NCBI RefSeq assembly: GCF_037042905.1
Contig: NC_087261.1
Coordinates: 10,672,717 to 10,736,716, forward strand
From: Lytechinus pictus
Lineage: Eukaryota > Echinodermata > Echinoidea > Temnopleuroida > Toxopneustidae
Reading direction: 5' to 3'
Length of the DNA stretch: 64,000 nt
Position numbers and translations under genes: made by a program. Of this stretch, positions 9,373 through 21,500 are shown piece after piece. The notes under the pieces were generated by a model, which was not told where the DNA came from, did not search any database, and saw only the letters and a list, made by a program, of their open reading frames with translations. Position 1 is the first letter of the stretch, and the number at the start of each line of letters is the position of its first letter.

Positions 9373-12060
9373 TGCGAGCGCGAGCGCAAATTTTTTGATA
9401 TTTTACATATTTAGACCTGGAAAAAGAACAATTTGAGCAGCTTTTATAATCATCAACTAGATGCGCATCTATCCATGCGAGCGCGAACCGCGAGCTGAAA
9501 ATTTTAGTATACTCTCCTGCGAAAAGACTTCTTATTAATGATTCATGAATAAAAGACATATCTTACCTATTCAAAAATGCGAGCGCGAAGCGCGAGCTGA
9601 AATTTTTTATTATTCTTCCTGATCAATAGATTGTTACCATGAAGAGGATGGATGTCTCAATCGAATAATTGATGCGAGTGCGAAGCGCGAGCTGAAATTC
9701 CCGACCAGAAAACTCAACATTCTAACAACTTTTTGTATGAAACTCTTATTCAAATCAACTGAAACTTAATTAAGTGACCTGAAAAAGGACATATTAAGGA
9801 CTGTAAGTTTGCAGTGACTCATGAATAGGATGCATTTCTCACCAATCAAATAGAGCGAGCGCGAAGTGAGAATGAATAAAATCTTGAGATATTCGACCAA
9901 AACTTCGACTGGTTAAGCAAGTTTTTAATAAAGAACACAGTAAATAAGCACGAGTTAAGTTTTTGAAGATTTAGAACTAAAAACAGGTCATTCGAAACAA
10001 TGTAATCATAAAGAGGGTGGACATAGAACTAAGCAATTAATGCGAGCGAGAAACGCGGCGAGCTGAATATTTTTGTTTCTTTTAAGATCTGAAATTTGGA
10101 CATTCAAAACACTTGTATTATGAATAATATGCGTAAGATGAAAGTTTTAATTAACGGATTTGAAAAAGCACCTGTTAATGACTGTTTGATGTGACTGTGA
10201 ATGAATAAGGATCGACGGTTAACCACGTTTTTGATAAATAAAAAAAACACAGTAAACAAGCGAGCTGAGAGTAACCATGGAGAGGGTGGGCATAGAACTA
10301 AACAACCCTTGCTACCTGAAATTTAATCATTGTTAACACTTTTTGCAATCCTGAACACGATGGGGATCTAATCAAACAAGTAATGCGAGTGCGAAGCTCG
10401 AGCTGGGGTTATTGATTTTTTTATTTACAACTATAATTGGGTATTCCATGCAGTTTTTTGTAATTAGGAAAAGGGAGGATAGATGCGAACGCGAAGCGCG
10501 AGCTGAAAATTTCTGATTTTGATTTCGGATTCTCATCTGTAATTGGAAAGGCTGTGTACATTATAAGGTCTTTGGTGTATCCAAATAAACAGAATGCGAG
10601 TGCGAAGCGCGAGCTGAAAATGTTGATTACTGACCCGAAAGGGACCATTTTAAGCACTGTCCAACATGAGGGAAAGATTGTAGAGAGGATGTGGATTTCA
10701 CTATACTGCGCGAGCGCGAAGCCCGAGCTGGGGTTACCTTTTTTTTTTTTTTTTTAATAGATTTATACTAAAAATTTGGCATTCCATGCAGATTTTAATC
10801 AAGAAAAGGGAAGGTATCAATAAATGATGCGAGGGGGAAGCGCGAGCTGAAATTTTTTGATAGTTTGACCCTTTTTACACGTTTTTATATTTAGAACTTA
10901 CTCGGATTCTGCATCTGTAATTGGACAGGCAGTGTATCCAACAATGCGAGCGCCAGAGGCGGCGGAACATCAGGCTCGGACAATGAAAGTGGAGGGGCAC
11001 CTTTTGTCTGCTAAACAATAGGTGCCCCTCCACTTTCATTGTATGAGCCTGACACTCCACTGCCTCTGGCGAGCGCGAACCGCGAGCTGAAAATTTTGAT
11101 TTACTGACACGAAAGGGACCAATTTAAGCAACGTCCAACATGAAAAAAAAATGTTTAGAAGATGTGTATTTCACTATTTAATGCTGCGAGCGCGAAGCGC
11201 GAGCTGATTTTTGGGGGACTTAAACGCGAGCTGAATTTTTTGGGGACTTAAACCTTAAGCCAGGGCATACTAACCGCTGTCAGAACAGAAGTGAGAGCTG
11301 AAAACCTTTAATCTTACAACCTGAAATTTGGACATTCTAAACACTTTTTGCAATCATGAACACGATGGATATCTTATCAAGCAAGTATAATGTGAGTCCA
11401 AAGCATGAACTATTTTTTGTGTAAGATTTAGAATTAAAATGTGACATTCCATGCAGTTTTTGTAATTACGAAAAGGAAAGGTATCAATGACTGATGCGAG
11501 CACGAAGCGTGAACTATTAATATATGTATTGATATATATAATGACTTGAAATCTATAATTTTTACACCTTTTTATTAAGAACAAACTCGGATTCCGCATC
11601 GGTAACTGGACAAGCTGTAACGTATCTCAATAAACATAATGCGAGCTGATTTTTTTTACTGACCCAAAAGGGATCATTTTAAGCACTGTCCAAGAGGATA
11701 TGGATTTTTCTAAATAATGATGCGAGCGCGAAGCGCGAGTTGAAATAAACTGAAGATTAGACCTAAAGCAAGGATGATAATCACTGTCGGTACAGAAGCG
11801 CGAGCTGAAAACTTTTGATATTTTTACTTTAAAAATTAAAATTTTACAAATTTTTTATTCAAAGAACAAACTCAGATACCGCATTATTTAACTGAACAAG
11901 CTGTTTAATTTAACAAACATTATGCTAGCGCGAGCTGATTTCTTTTATATACTGGCCCGAAAGCAACATAATTTTAAAGCACTGTCCAACATACACGAAA
12001 ATTTGTGGAGATCGAGGACATGGATCCCATGCACATACTCGAGCGCGGTGCGCGAGCTGG
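9373..12060. repeat. Dispersed-tandem array of GCGAGCGCGAAGCGCGAGCTG motifs
   Basis: About twenty copies of ATGCGAGCGCGAAGCGCGAGC, usually followed by TGAAAATTTTTGAT, recur at roughly 100-190-bp spacing. Examples start near 9578, 9669, 10482, 10591, 10708, 10827, 11187 and 11722. The spacers share words such as GACCCGAAAGGGACCATTTTAAGCACTGTCCAACATG and ATTCCATGCAGTTTTTGTAATTA. This is a diverged satellite-like array with a GC-rich core in AT-rich spacers. No protein-coding logic was found. Confidence 0.8.
10954..11068. mobile_element. 115-bp hAT-like MITE with 8-bp target duplication
   Basis: The ends CAGAGGCGGCGGA and TGCCTCTG are inverted. The target GCGAGCGC occurs immediately outside both ends (10946-10953 and 11069-11076). 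Arms of about 52 bp include a perfect 22-bp inverted pair (10981-11002 and 11020-11041) around a 17-base loop. An 8-bp duplication with CAGAGGC-type ends is the hAT signature (established knowledge). The target is one unit of the surrounding GCGAGCGCGAAGC array. Confidence 0.85.
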
Positions 12061-12082
12061 ATATTTGTTGAGTTAGACAATA

Positions 12083-12661
12083 ATCTACCCCTACAAAAAG
12101 TCGATTTGAATAAAAAGAGAATTAATCCAAGAAGCATAACACTGAAAATTTCATCAAAATCGGATGTAGGATAAGAAAGTTATGACATTTTAAAGTTTCG
12201 CAGCCACGTACAAAACAGTTATGCACATCCTGGTTGGTATGCAGATGAGGAGACTGCATGATGACGTCATCCACTCACTATTTATTTTTTATTTCATTAT
12301 GTGAATGAAATATTTTAATAATTTGTCCTCATTGTTAAGTGAAACAAGAATAATTTCTCCCTGAAAATGTGGAATTAGCATTGTTTAAACATGTGCTTCC
12401 GTCAAGTTGGTTCTATTGTTAAATCTGTAAAAAATGAAATATTGTAGCCTATTAACAAGTAAAGAGTGAGACATCATCGACTGCCATTTGCATGTCACTA
12501 TTGAGTTTTACATAATTATAACTGTTTTGTGAAAAATAAGCGAAACTTTAAAATGTCACAACTTTCTTATTTTACATCCGATTTTGATGAAACTTTCATC
12601 GTTATGTTTGTTTGATTTTTTTTCCTATTTATTCAAATCAACATTTCCTGGGGTGGACTTA
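12083..12661. mobile_element. AAGTCCACCCC-family MITE, copy 2
   Basis: The left arm (CTACCCCTACAAAAAGTCGA, AAATTTCATCAAAATCGGA, AAGAAAGTTATGACATTTT) is inverted in the right arm (AAAATGTCACAACTTTCTT, ATCCGATTTTGATGAAA, CAACATTTCCTGGGGTGGA). It is about 580 bp and non-coding. Confidence 0.75.
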
Positions 12662-13085
12662 ATTGACTTTTAAAACGGGACACACGTACCGTCGGTACAG
12701 AGCTCCCCACGTTCGCATATATTGCGTGAAGAAAAATCACAATTTAAATGACGATGCAATTTTACATAATTCATTCGACATTTGACACGAGGATTTGACA
12801 AAGCTAATGGATAATGAAACGCAGATTTACCAACGATATCCAGAGAAGTGATGGGGGTGTCGCACCGCTCCCCCCGGCCGCGACACCCCCCGCCCCTCCC
12901 CCCCCCCTTTAGCGACGGCCCTGCAATAGCCAAACCCCTTGCTCGTGCTATATATAGCTCTTGCCCTCAGAAACTTGCTAGCGGTTTCGAGCGGTTTACA
13001 TGCAGGGGCATTTAAAAGCTAGGGTACTTTTTTCAGTGCTTCATAGGTGGAAGGGGGGCGGGGGCATGCACTGTGTCCCCCGGGC
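12662..13085. other. Unassigned DNA with G/C runs
   Basis: No exon or repeat boundary was recognised. The minus-strand Gly/Arg-rich ORF at 12670-12933 comes from a CCCCCCGCCCCTCCCCC run and has no motif. Confidence 0.35.
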
Positions 13086-13145
13086 CAGGGGCGGATCCAG
13101 GAATTTCCAAAAGGAGGGGCAACTTTTTCGGAGGAAAATTTGGCA

Positions 13146-13180
<35 letters not shown>

Positions 13181-13192
13181 TCAACCACAAAT
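13086..13192. mobile_element. Fragment of GGGGCGGATCC repeat
   Basis: It starts CAGGGGCGGATCCAGGAATTT and runs through GGAGGGGCAACTTTTTCGGAGG into a poly-A-like run, then TTTTCAACCACAAATT. This terminus defines the family at 29281-30323 and 55042-55370. The far end is lost where a different MITE begins at 13194. Confidence 0.65.
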
Positions 13193-13193
13193 T

Positions 13194-13800
13194 AAAGGAC
13201 AAGTCCACCCCAACAAAAAGTTGATTTGAATAAAAAAAAGAAAAATCCAACAAACATAACCCCGAAAATTTTATCAAAATCGGATGTAAAATAAGAATGT
13301 TATGACATTTCAAATTTTCGTTTAATTTCACAAAACAGTTATAGGCCTATCTATGCACATCCCGGTTGGTATGCAAATGAGGAACTGATGACATCACTCA
13401 CTCACTATTTCTTTTGTATTTTATTATATGAAATATTCTCATTTTCTCCTCAGTGCATGTCCTGTGAAACAAAGTTTAATTTCTCCCTGAACATGTTGAA
13501 TTACCATTACTTAACATTTTATGGTTCTCAGTCAAGTTGGTCCTTATTGTCAAATCTGCAAAAATTGAAATAATGTACCGGTATAATTCGAACAATAAAA
13601 AAAAAGAAATAGTGAGAGAGGGACATCATCATTCTCTCGTATGTGACTGAATTGTGCATGTAACTATTTTGTGAAAACTAACCGAAACTTTAAAATGTCA
13701 TAATTTTCTTATTTTACAGCCGATTTTGAGGAAATTTTCAGCATTATGCCTGTCTGATTTTTCTCTATTAATTCAAATCAACATTTTTCTGAGTTGGACT
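13194..13800. mobile_element. AAGTCCACCCC-family MITE, copy 3
   Basis: The left end is AAGGACAAGTCCACCCCAAC and the inverted right end is ATTTTTCTGAGTTGGACTTT. Internal blocks match the copies at 5278 and 12083. The right end abuts a LINE 3' fragment. Confidence 0.78.
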
Positions 13801-14575
13801 TTACCTGTAAGGATCTTTTTAAAAGATTAAAAGTCCTGAGTGTATTTGACCTTTATAAACTATCCCTTGGATCATTTATGTATTCTTGTCACAAAAAGAT
13901 AATTCCTGAATCACTAAGCAGATATTTTTGTCTCAATACTACTACCCATTCTCACCAAACTCGTAGACAATTTGATTTTCACATGCCCTCCGTCCGTACT
14001 TCTTTTACTAAAAAAACTATAATGTATTCAGGTCCCAAATTATGGAACTCTCTTCCACCTACACTTAAAAATAGTTTATCCCTTAATAGTTTTCAACGTC
14101 AGTACAAAGAAATTCTGTTAACAACGTTCGCATCCAATAACAACTAAGTAATTGCGTAACATGACTATAATTTCTGTGTTTGCCCTTCTCCTATACACTT
14201 ATTCTCACTAATTTCACCTGTCGACTTTCTGTGACCCTCCACATACGCTAGTCCTTTACCTTTTTTCTATCATTTTCCTAGAAAGGCAAACACTTCATTT
14301 TAATTTTATTAATGCTTGTTTTTCCCTTGTATTCTTTTGTCTTTGCTTATTCTATTTTGTATCCCTTCTTTTTCTTTCTTTACTGGGCTGGAACTTCTAA
14401 GATCCAACAGATCTTTCATGCCATGCAGTCCACACTCGAAGCCTATTTTGTACACTATTTACTGTATTATCATTTCTGTTACTTTGTTCTATTCTTGTCA
14501 TTATGTATATCTTATTTACCTGTATATATGTAATTTTTATCGAGTGAAATAAATGAATTGAATTGAATTGATATT
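13798..14575 (+). mobile_element. LINE 3' end: reverse-transcriptase C-terminal relic and 3' UTR
   Basis: The open frame to the stop at 14147 encodes the C-terminal tail typical of CR1/Jockey-like non-LTR retrotransposon ORF2. It shows LKVLSVFDLYKLSLGSFMY, then an RRQFDFHMPSVRTSFTKK block and the hallmark SGPKLWNSLPPTLKNSLSL. It has no start codon of its own and no catalytic RT core, so it is a 5'-truncated dead copy. The 3' UTR runs to a (TGAAT)n tail, AATAAATGAATTGAATTGA, near 14550-14571. The join at ~13800 lies exactly at the end of a MITE. Confidence 0.85.
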
Positions 14576-14595
14576 TCGTACCCGACCCGATAAAA

Positions 14596-14763
14596 TTTGA
14601 CAATTAAGAAAAAAAAAGAAAAAAAAGGTCGATCCTCAATTCCAAAAGAGGGGGCACACCTCTGTTTTAATGGCATTCTTACATTACAAATTTTTATTTT
14701 GCTTCTCAAAGGGGGGGGGGGGGGCACGTGCCCGCTGCCCCCCTGGATCCGCCAGTGCCCCGG
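14596..14763. mobile_element. GGATCCGCC repeat fragment
   Basis: It reads AAGAGGGGGCACACCTCTGTTTTAA, a G run, CCGTGCCC-like words and CTGGATCCGCCAGTGCCCC. The same blocks occur in the copies at 29281 and 55042. Only one defined terminus is visible. Confidence 0.55.
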
Positions 14764-15230
14764 CCCCCATGATTCGTTTTTTTAAGGCTTCAGTCATATG
14801 GCTTTAGTCTATCCCATGATCCACATCAACATTTCCTATATCGAAGCCAATTAAGTCACGAACTTGATAATTGTAGCAAATATCATCAATAAAACAAATT
14901 TTGACACAATTATTTATAAATTGTGAATTATTGTATAAATCTTCATTTACAATTAATGGGCATGACAATATGTATTAATTATAAATAATGCGGCCAGATA
15001 GCGATTCAAATTCAAATAAATCATCAATAAATTATATATTTCTATTACATATACGGCGACCCATAGTCAAAAGTGCCAGAATTCGAAGATTGCCCGAACT
15101 TGCCGAAGAAATGTGAATAAGGAACTGCTGGAACATTTGTTTTTAAGTTATTTGTTTTCATGTCATATTGAAAAATTAGACTGTGAATTTATACATGAAG
15201 CATTCGGAGAAGTACCTTGGAGAACGCTGC
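14764..15230. other. AT-rich upstream flank of the SLC17A9-like gene
   Basis: No exon or repeat boundary was recognised. It precedes a more GC-rich block that ends in the gene's first coding exon. Confidence 0.35.
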
Positions 15231-15437
15231 AAATTGTGTAGGACCTTGGACTTCAACTGGCCCTGTCCTGATAGCAGACGAGTCTTTTGCAGTTGCACCC
15301 GTGATCTGCTCGCTCACCGTACCGGGGGACAAAGCCTACCGGTACGTTGTTCCGCTAGCGCGCCGCTTCTCTGCCGTGACTGCACAACTCTGCATTAGCA
15401 TTCTCCTCACTCAGCTCAGTCCTCCCGTCACTGAAAA
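15231..15437 (+). promoter_or_regulatory. Presumed 5' UTR/promoter-proximal block of the SLC17A9-like gene
   Basis: This roughly 200-bp block is clearly richer in G+C and CpG than its surroundings (for example GTTCCGCTAGCGCGCCGC at 15349). It leads straight into the first coding ATG at 15438. I infer that it holds the transcription start and 5' UTR; no TATA box is apparent. The short ORFs across it look incidental. Confidence 0.35.
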
Positions 15438-15568
15438 ATGGAGCGTGGCTGCGATATTGAAAGTGCGAAAGATGAAACAAGTCGCCGACCTTTCCACGGC
15501 CATGGTTTCAAAATTCAGGAACATGATTATGATAAGGAGTCGTCATTGAGATCAGTTCAGTTGACAGA
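15438..15568 (+). CDS. SLC17A9: SLC17A9-like exon 1 (residues 1-43)
   Basis: ATG at 15438 opens a 43-codon frame encoding a hydrophilic N-terminus that begins MERGCDIESAKDE and ends SLRSVQLT. It ends with two bases (GA) before a consensus GTAAGT donor. The next exon supplies the missing G, giving Glu44 and LTEKERKIWMAM across the join. The match of phase, donor and cytosolic character supports this exon 5.8 kb upstream of exon 2. The N-terminus is not conserved enough to prove it by motif. Confidence 0.72.
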
Positions 15569-18500
15569 GTAAGTTAAATAAATAAGTACACTGAAGTAAG
15601 ATTCCTAAATTCCAGCCAGGGGCCCGTTTCTCAACACCGTCATAAGTCTAACTTCTTGACTAAATCGGAGATAGTGAGCTACTTGTCCGCTAACCGTTTC
15701 ACGAAGCCCTCTTTACCAAGATCGGGTACAACAACCTCACTAAATATTTATGACACCTCCGAACCTGTCATAACTTCTTTCTTAATGACGTAGTGGCATC
15801 ACGTGGGTAGACTATGGCATGCAAAATTGCCTCGAAATTTGAAAATTGTAATTTTACGTAATCATTCATAGAAGTTGAAATTACATTGCAAAACAGGTGT
15901 GATAGATCATTTAATAATAATTGTTATGCACAGAAACTATCAAAACTGTTGGTAAAACGCAACAAAACCACTCATTTTGAAATAGTAAAGTAATTGAATC
16001 AATAAAGATTCTACCACGGCAGGTCATCCATAACTGGACTCGGAGTCGTATTCGTCGTTTTCAAACACTTATCAACATTTTTGATAAATCTCTAATTTAT
16101 GCAAAGAATTTGTCAAATTGTGTGTTTCGGTATGTAAAAAAAAAAAACAATAATAATTTAAACTATATTTTGATGATGTTTGGAACCATAAATGAACGTA
16201 TAATTATCATTATTTTACAAAGATAACAATTGTGGTTTACTTTCGTAAACTATCAAAATTTACTATCCCGGGGATACCCATCTCATTGTCCCCATGTGAT
16301 TTTTTAGTCATGAAATAATATATTCATAATTTGATTTTCTCAGCAATTGAATGCTCAAGTCTTCATGGTTTAAGTATGCATGGTTCATATTTTGCCTCTG
16401 CTATTATTTTTATTAGATGTATTTCCAAATTAATCACAATAATTGCAGTTTTATCACATTTTTGCTTTTCAAAAATTATGCTATTTTGTGACTAAGGCTA
16501 CGTCTCGTCTGCTCTTTCTACCGATAGTATCGATATCAAGGGATTCTAGTTGGGAAGCCCTTCGTGAAACGGGTTTAGTAAGATTGGAACTAACTCCATG
16601 GTTGGTGGATAAAGATATGACTAACTTGTCCAGGTGTTGAGAAACGGGCCCCAGGCTTCCAATTCGGAATTGAATTCCAATCGACCAAAAGCTTTGCCTT
16701 TGGTCTCGATCTGTTATTGGTTGTTCGCTGAACTGTGTTGGCTCATAATAGGTCCATGGTCAGATGGTTGGCTCCACTCAGTGACTCACCAATTATTACA
16801 GAGACCGAAGTTCTAACTCCCCGATCCATGTAATGTTGTTTGACAATTAAAATTCACCAAAATTCCATTTCCCCCCAAACCATAGTTCCAACCCCCTCCT
16901 CTGGTGGCCGTACATAATTTTCAATATCAAAAGAAATAGTTCATATCATTATCAGCTCTCTCATTAACATAACCCATGTTTTGCATGTAATAACTGTAAA
17001 TGACAATAAGTGAAATTTTAAAATGTAATTTACAGTTTTACAACTGGTCATTTTCAAACGTGAGTGACACGACAATCGGAGAGGGTTAAGGGCTCATATC
17101 TTAAAACTTAAAGGTTATGAATCAATCATGACTACTATATTATATACAATGTAGGACTGGCATGGGCCACTAACAGTTTGATTTGAATTCTACAATTTGT
17201 TTAGTAGATATGATTGAAAAATGATGCGTGAGTGACACGACAAATTTTGGACATGGGTTTCGGACCATTATCACTTATGATTGGATTCGTGCCCAAGTAG
17301 CTGTCCAGGAGTACTGTGAGTACCCATACATGTACGTAAATAGTGTACCTATCTAGCACATATAGTCAGAATCAATCAAACCTTATCTATGGAAAATGGT
17401 GCCCTCCTATATACCGTGAGTGACACGACATCCAAAACGTGAGTGACACGACAAGTGCAAAAATACAACATTTATCTCAACAACGAAAGTATTTTTGGCA
17501 TGATGTACAAGAGTGAAATCCCATCAACCAAAAAACAAGCTTAATTACATAACAACTGCCTTCTTCAAGTTGATAATGTGTTATCCTAATGATTTATTCT
17601 TGGTTTATGGTCATATTTGCCCATCAACTCACATTCCCTATACCATACCGCATTATGGTCACACTCGGGCTTCTACCACACTCCTCTTTGGAGGAGGAGG
17701 CACTTGAAGGAGGTGTTATGTGGTCTTGGCATTGACATCAACTCAAACATTCTTTTTGTGGCCTGATTTCATTCAAAACTTTACCTCTTTTTCCCTATCT
17801 ATAAATGACAGTTTACGGGTTTACAATTCAGCATCCACAACTGATGGAATAATTTTTCCTTGTAAGAAACGTATTCTCAATAGTAACTCGCATCATCTGG
17901 CATGGTCTGGTAGCCAATGATGTCATGTATGACTCCTTTTTCTTTAAATATTGGATTACAATATTATCCTCCTTAAATATTTTAGGCATTGTCCAAATAG
18001 GACATGGCAGCTTCAATGTCTTTTTTTGTACACTGTACCAAACCACAGTTACTTGGCTGCACACTTCAGATGGACTATTAGCAAATCCTTGAGAAACTTT
18101 AATAGGGATCAAGTTCAACTCATCAAGCATTGGTTTTCTCCTGAACACTGCTTGTATGTGGACCCCTCCAAAGGCACTGGAACAAAATTCAGAGCTATGA
18201 TTTTCAGCAGGAATCTTGCAAGCTGCTTTTCATTGCTACATGTAATTATCATTATATTTGATAATAAACCAAACCACGGGTAATACATGGAAAGCCACGA
18301 GGTGAAAGACGCCCAGTCAGTACCTGATTCTTGCAAAAAGCCACAGCACAGTCTGTTGGTATTACCTACAACTACAAGTCATTAGCCTTTCCTTTGATGA
18401 GCCCTTGGATGTTACGCTGAAATTCAATTCAGCATCCCAAACCATCAAATACCTCCATATGGCATAGCTTTTTCCCCCACAAGGTCCAGCTCAATTCTAA

Positions 18501-21500
18501 CCAGGGTACCCCCAAGAAAAATTGATCTACATGAAAACATGGCAACTCACCAAAGTTGCTCAAATGCAAATTCGGTCTTGGTTGGGACTTGTTGGGACCT
18601 ACATATACAGTACATAATTTACTCTATCAATTTGTTATGTGTAATGCAAATCTGCTCTGAACCCACATCGGCCCGCTCACGGTAGTTTGCTGTGCAGACC
18701 CTAGTTCATCACTAGTGGTACGAATGGTGGCCGAACAAAGAATGATTTTGAACCAGGCATGTAGCTACTTCAAGCAATATCCAAAATGCTCTTTTAAATC
18801 TCAGTATATTCTCACCTGAGATGTTCTTACAAAAAATTTGGTTATTTCATGTCCTCGAATACAAGCTTTGTGGCAAAAAAGGTTAAATTTAATTGATAAG
18901 AAGGGAAAGAGTTTTTTCTGATTTTGAAAGAATGTTTGGTGTTCACGGAGATCTCTTCATACACTTTTCTACCATTAGAATATTTTATCTATTTCTGCAA
19001 ATTTCAAAATAAGATCCCTGACCTTGCTAGCTTTAAACCTTTCTTAATTAGTAAGACAAAGAAATAACATTCCTAAAAAGATAGGTGAACGTTCTGCTCA
19101 TTTCTGTAAATGGAGACAGAGAATGTTCAAGTCATACCTAACTAACTTGAACCATCACCAAATATTTATGCACTGTAAATATGTTCATTAAGTATGTATA
19201 GTGGTTTTTCTCTTGATATATTCATAATTTTGTGTTGATTATGTTAGTATATTCATTTATCTCAGTACATTATTAAAATATGAATTAGGATCTGAGTCTT
19301 CACACGAATGGAAAGTTGTCAGGATTTTTGAAACTGAGGAAACCATGGAGAGGAAAGAAAATAGATGAACTAAACGTCAAATTCAATATTTCCAATGATA
19401 TGGGTGAAGTTGGGAAAATGGAAAAAAATATTAGCCTTACATATGCCTAAATGATGTCAGGAACAACATTTTGACTCCATCCCTGAATTTATCTCATAAA
19501 ATGCTTTAAAAATTCTTTGATGTCCTTTTTATACACAATATGAGACCGTGAGTGACACGACATTTCGTGAGTGACACGACATCGTGAGTGACACGACACA
19601 ACTTTAACAGTTAATTTTAGCTTAACCTTAACACATTGGACCAAGTTACTTTATATACAATAAGGTATGGGAAAACTGTATTTGCTCCTGTACTGGGATA
19701 AATTAATTTTCAGAATACACAGCTCTAGAAAACTTTTTGTCTTTAAAACGTGAGTGACACGACAACCAGTTTTGAAAACTTTAAAGATCTACTTTTTTCA
19801 AAAAAACACTTCAGATAATATTTTTTTGTTATTAAGGTGTTAGATACAATACAGAGCTTGTATCTTGCCAACAATTATGCCTCTAATACAAATGTTATAT
19901 TGTGATAGGCAATATGTGAATTTTAATGCAAAAATCAGCATTTTGTAACATTAAATTTCCCTTGCACTAAATTCACTGTATTTCAAGACACAATAAATAA
20001 TTTTATGTAACTGAAATGGAAAAACATACTTTGAGATGTCTAGTTTCAAAAACCATTGAAGCCTACTGATTTCTAGCAAGTTTTAATTTTCACCCCCATG
20101 TCCACTTATGTTTGAAAATGACCAACTTTCTTTATTTTCCACCTGATGTCAATATTGTCAGTACAGTTATGCTTTTCTCTTTTTTAAATAAGAATTTAGC
20201 TGGGATGGACTGTGTCTTTTAAGTTTTAGTTTAAACTGAGAACCTTCAATAAAAACACATTAATCCAAACAGGTTCAAGGCCCTTGAACATTAAATGCAA
20301 ATGTGTAGTAAAATTTACATTCAGTTGCATCTTGTCTTTCTTGCAATGCCTCATTTTTTAATTCAACAATTAAATAGATTCACATAATACAGTCATCAAT
20401 GAAATTGCCAATTGTTTTCACCAAATCAACTCATCAACTCAAAATAAGGCTAGACAACTAAGACAAGGTGTGGGCAGACCAGCGGTATGGTAGTGGATCA
20501 TATTACCGAACACTTTTCATGAATTCAATCATATCAAACACATTATTCTCATAAAATTCACCAAACTTTCACCATAAATACACAATTACCTACAAAATAT
20601 AAATATGTACAAATTTTGCCGAAATCGTTTTTCCTTTATACGATATTAGCTTCCAATCGGACCCCTCTTCGCATGTGAAATATTTTGGTCACTTGAAAAA
20701 GGTATTGTATTAACGAACGTGTGTTTTCTATGGGAAAAGTTGAGAAAAAAACAAAATCACTGATGAGCTATTTTGACCTTATTTTATTATTTTTAGAATA
20801 TTAAGACTTTGAAAAATTGTGTTTGACCATTTTTCATCATCTTTCTATTCAAGTTCTCTTTGGAAGGATGTTGCAAAATTTTGAGCATATGAAATTATTT
20901 TCTGATGCGTATGATGCGCGCGTTCGGTAATACAAGGCCGGTCGGATATACAATCACTCACTATAGCCTACTGCTCACAACTCGCCCTATGATGTATAAA
21001 CCATACTAATGTCGAGGATGGTGAAGATTTCCAAGCTAGACTGCTTTGAAGATACCTAACTAACGAGAAGGATGAAGGACATGAACTGGAAACACGACTG
21101 CTGGGATCATCAGCATTCTTCCAGAATCTCGGGTAAAGGTAAATGTAAATCAAATTGGGCGTTATATGATACTCAAGGGTTTTCTTCTCCAGAATTATGT
21201 CCATACAAGTATTGCAACATAATATTTGTATTGGTTCTTGAGACAATCTTCAATTGCGATGGTACGTTTCTTTTTATTGTGGGCATTAACAGAAGGATTA
21301 GGTCCTTTTCAACTTTATAAACTATACATACATGTTATGTATGTTGCTTATTATTTACAGGAAAGAAAGAAAGATATGGATGGCAATGCTCTTCATCGGA
21401 ACATCCTTGGCATACAGCTGCCGGACTGTCATGTCTCTTGTAGCTATGGAAATGGCTAATGAGTTTAAATGGGACTGGGCTCAGGTGGTAAGTTAAAGGA

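Noticed and set aside
13794-14147. Stand-alone 117-residue gene
   Set aside because: It begins within the end of a MITE and shows the C-terminal motif of LINE reverse transcriptase; annotated as part of a dead LINE.
17059-19764. CRISPR-like array from the repeated 16-mer
   Set aside because: Spacing is irregular (19 bp to over 2 kb), the host is an animal, and the repeats lie inside a TIR element.
21072-21138. Alternative first exon of the SLC17A9-like gene starting at the ATG 21072
   Set aside because: The ATG frame leaves one base at the first donor, not the two required; the correct frame has no ATG. The exon at 15438 fits.
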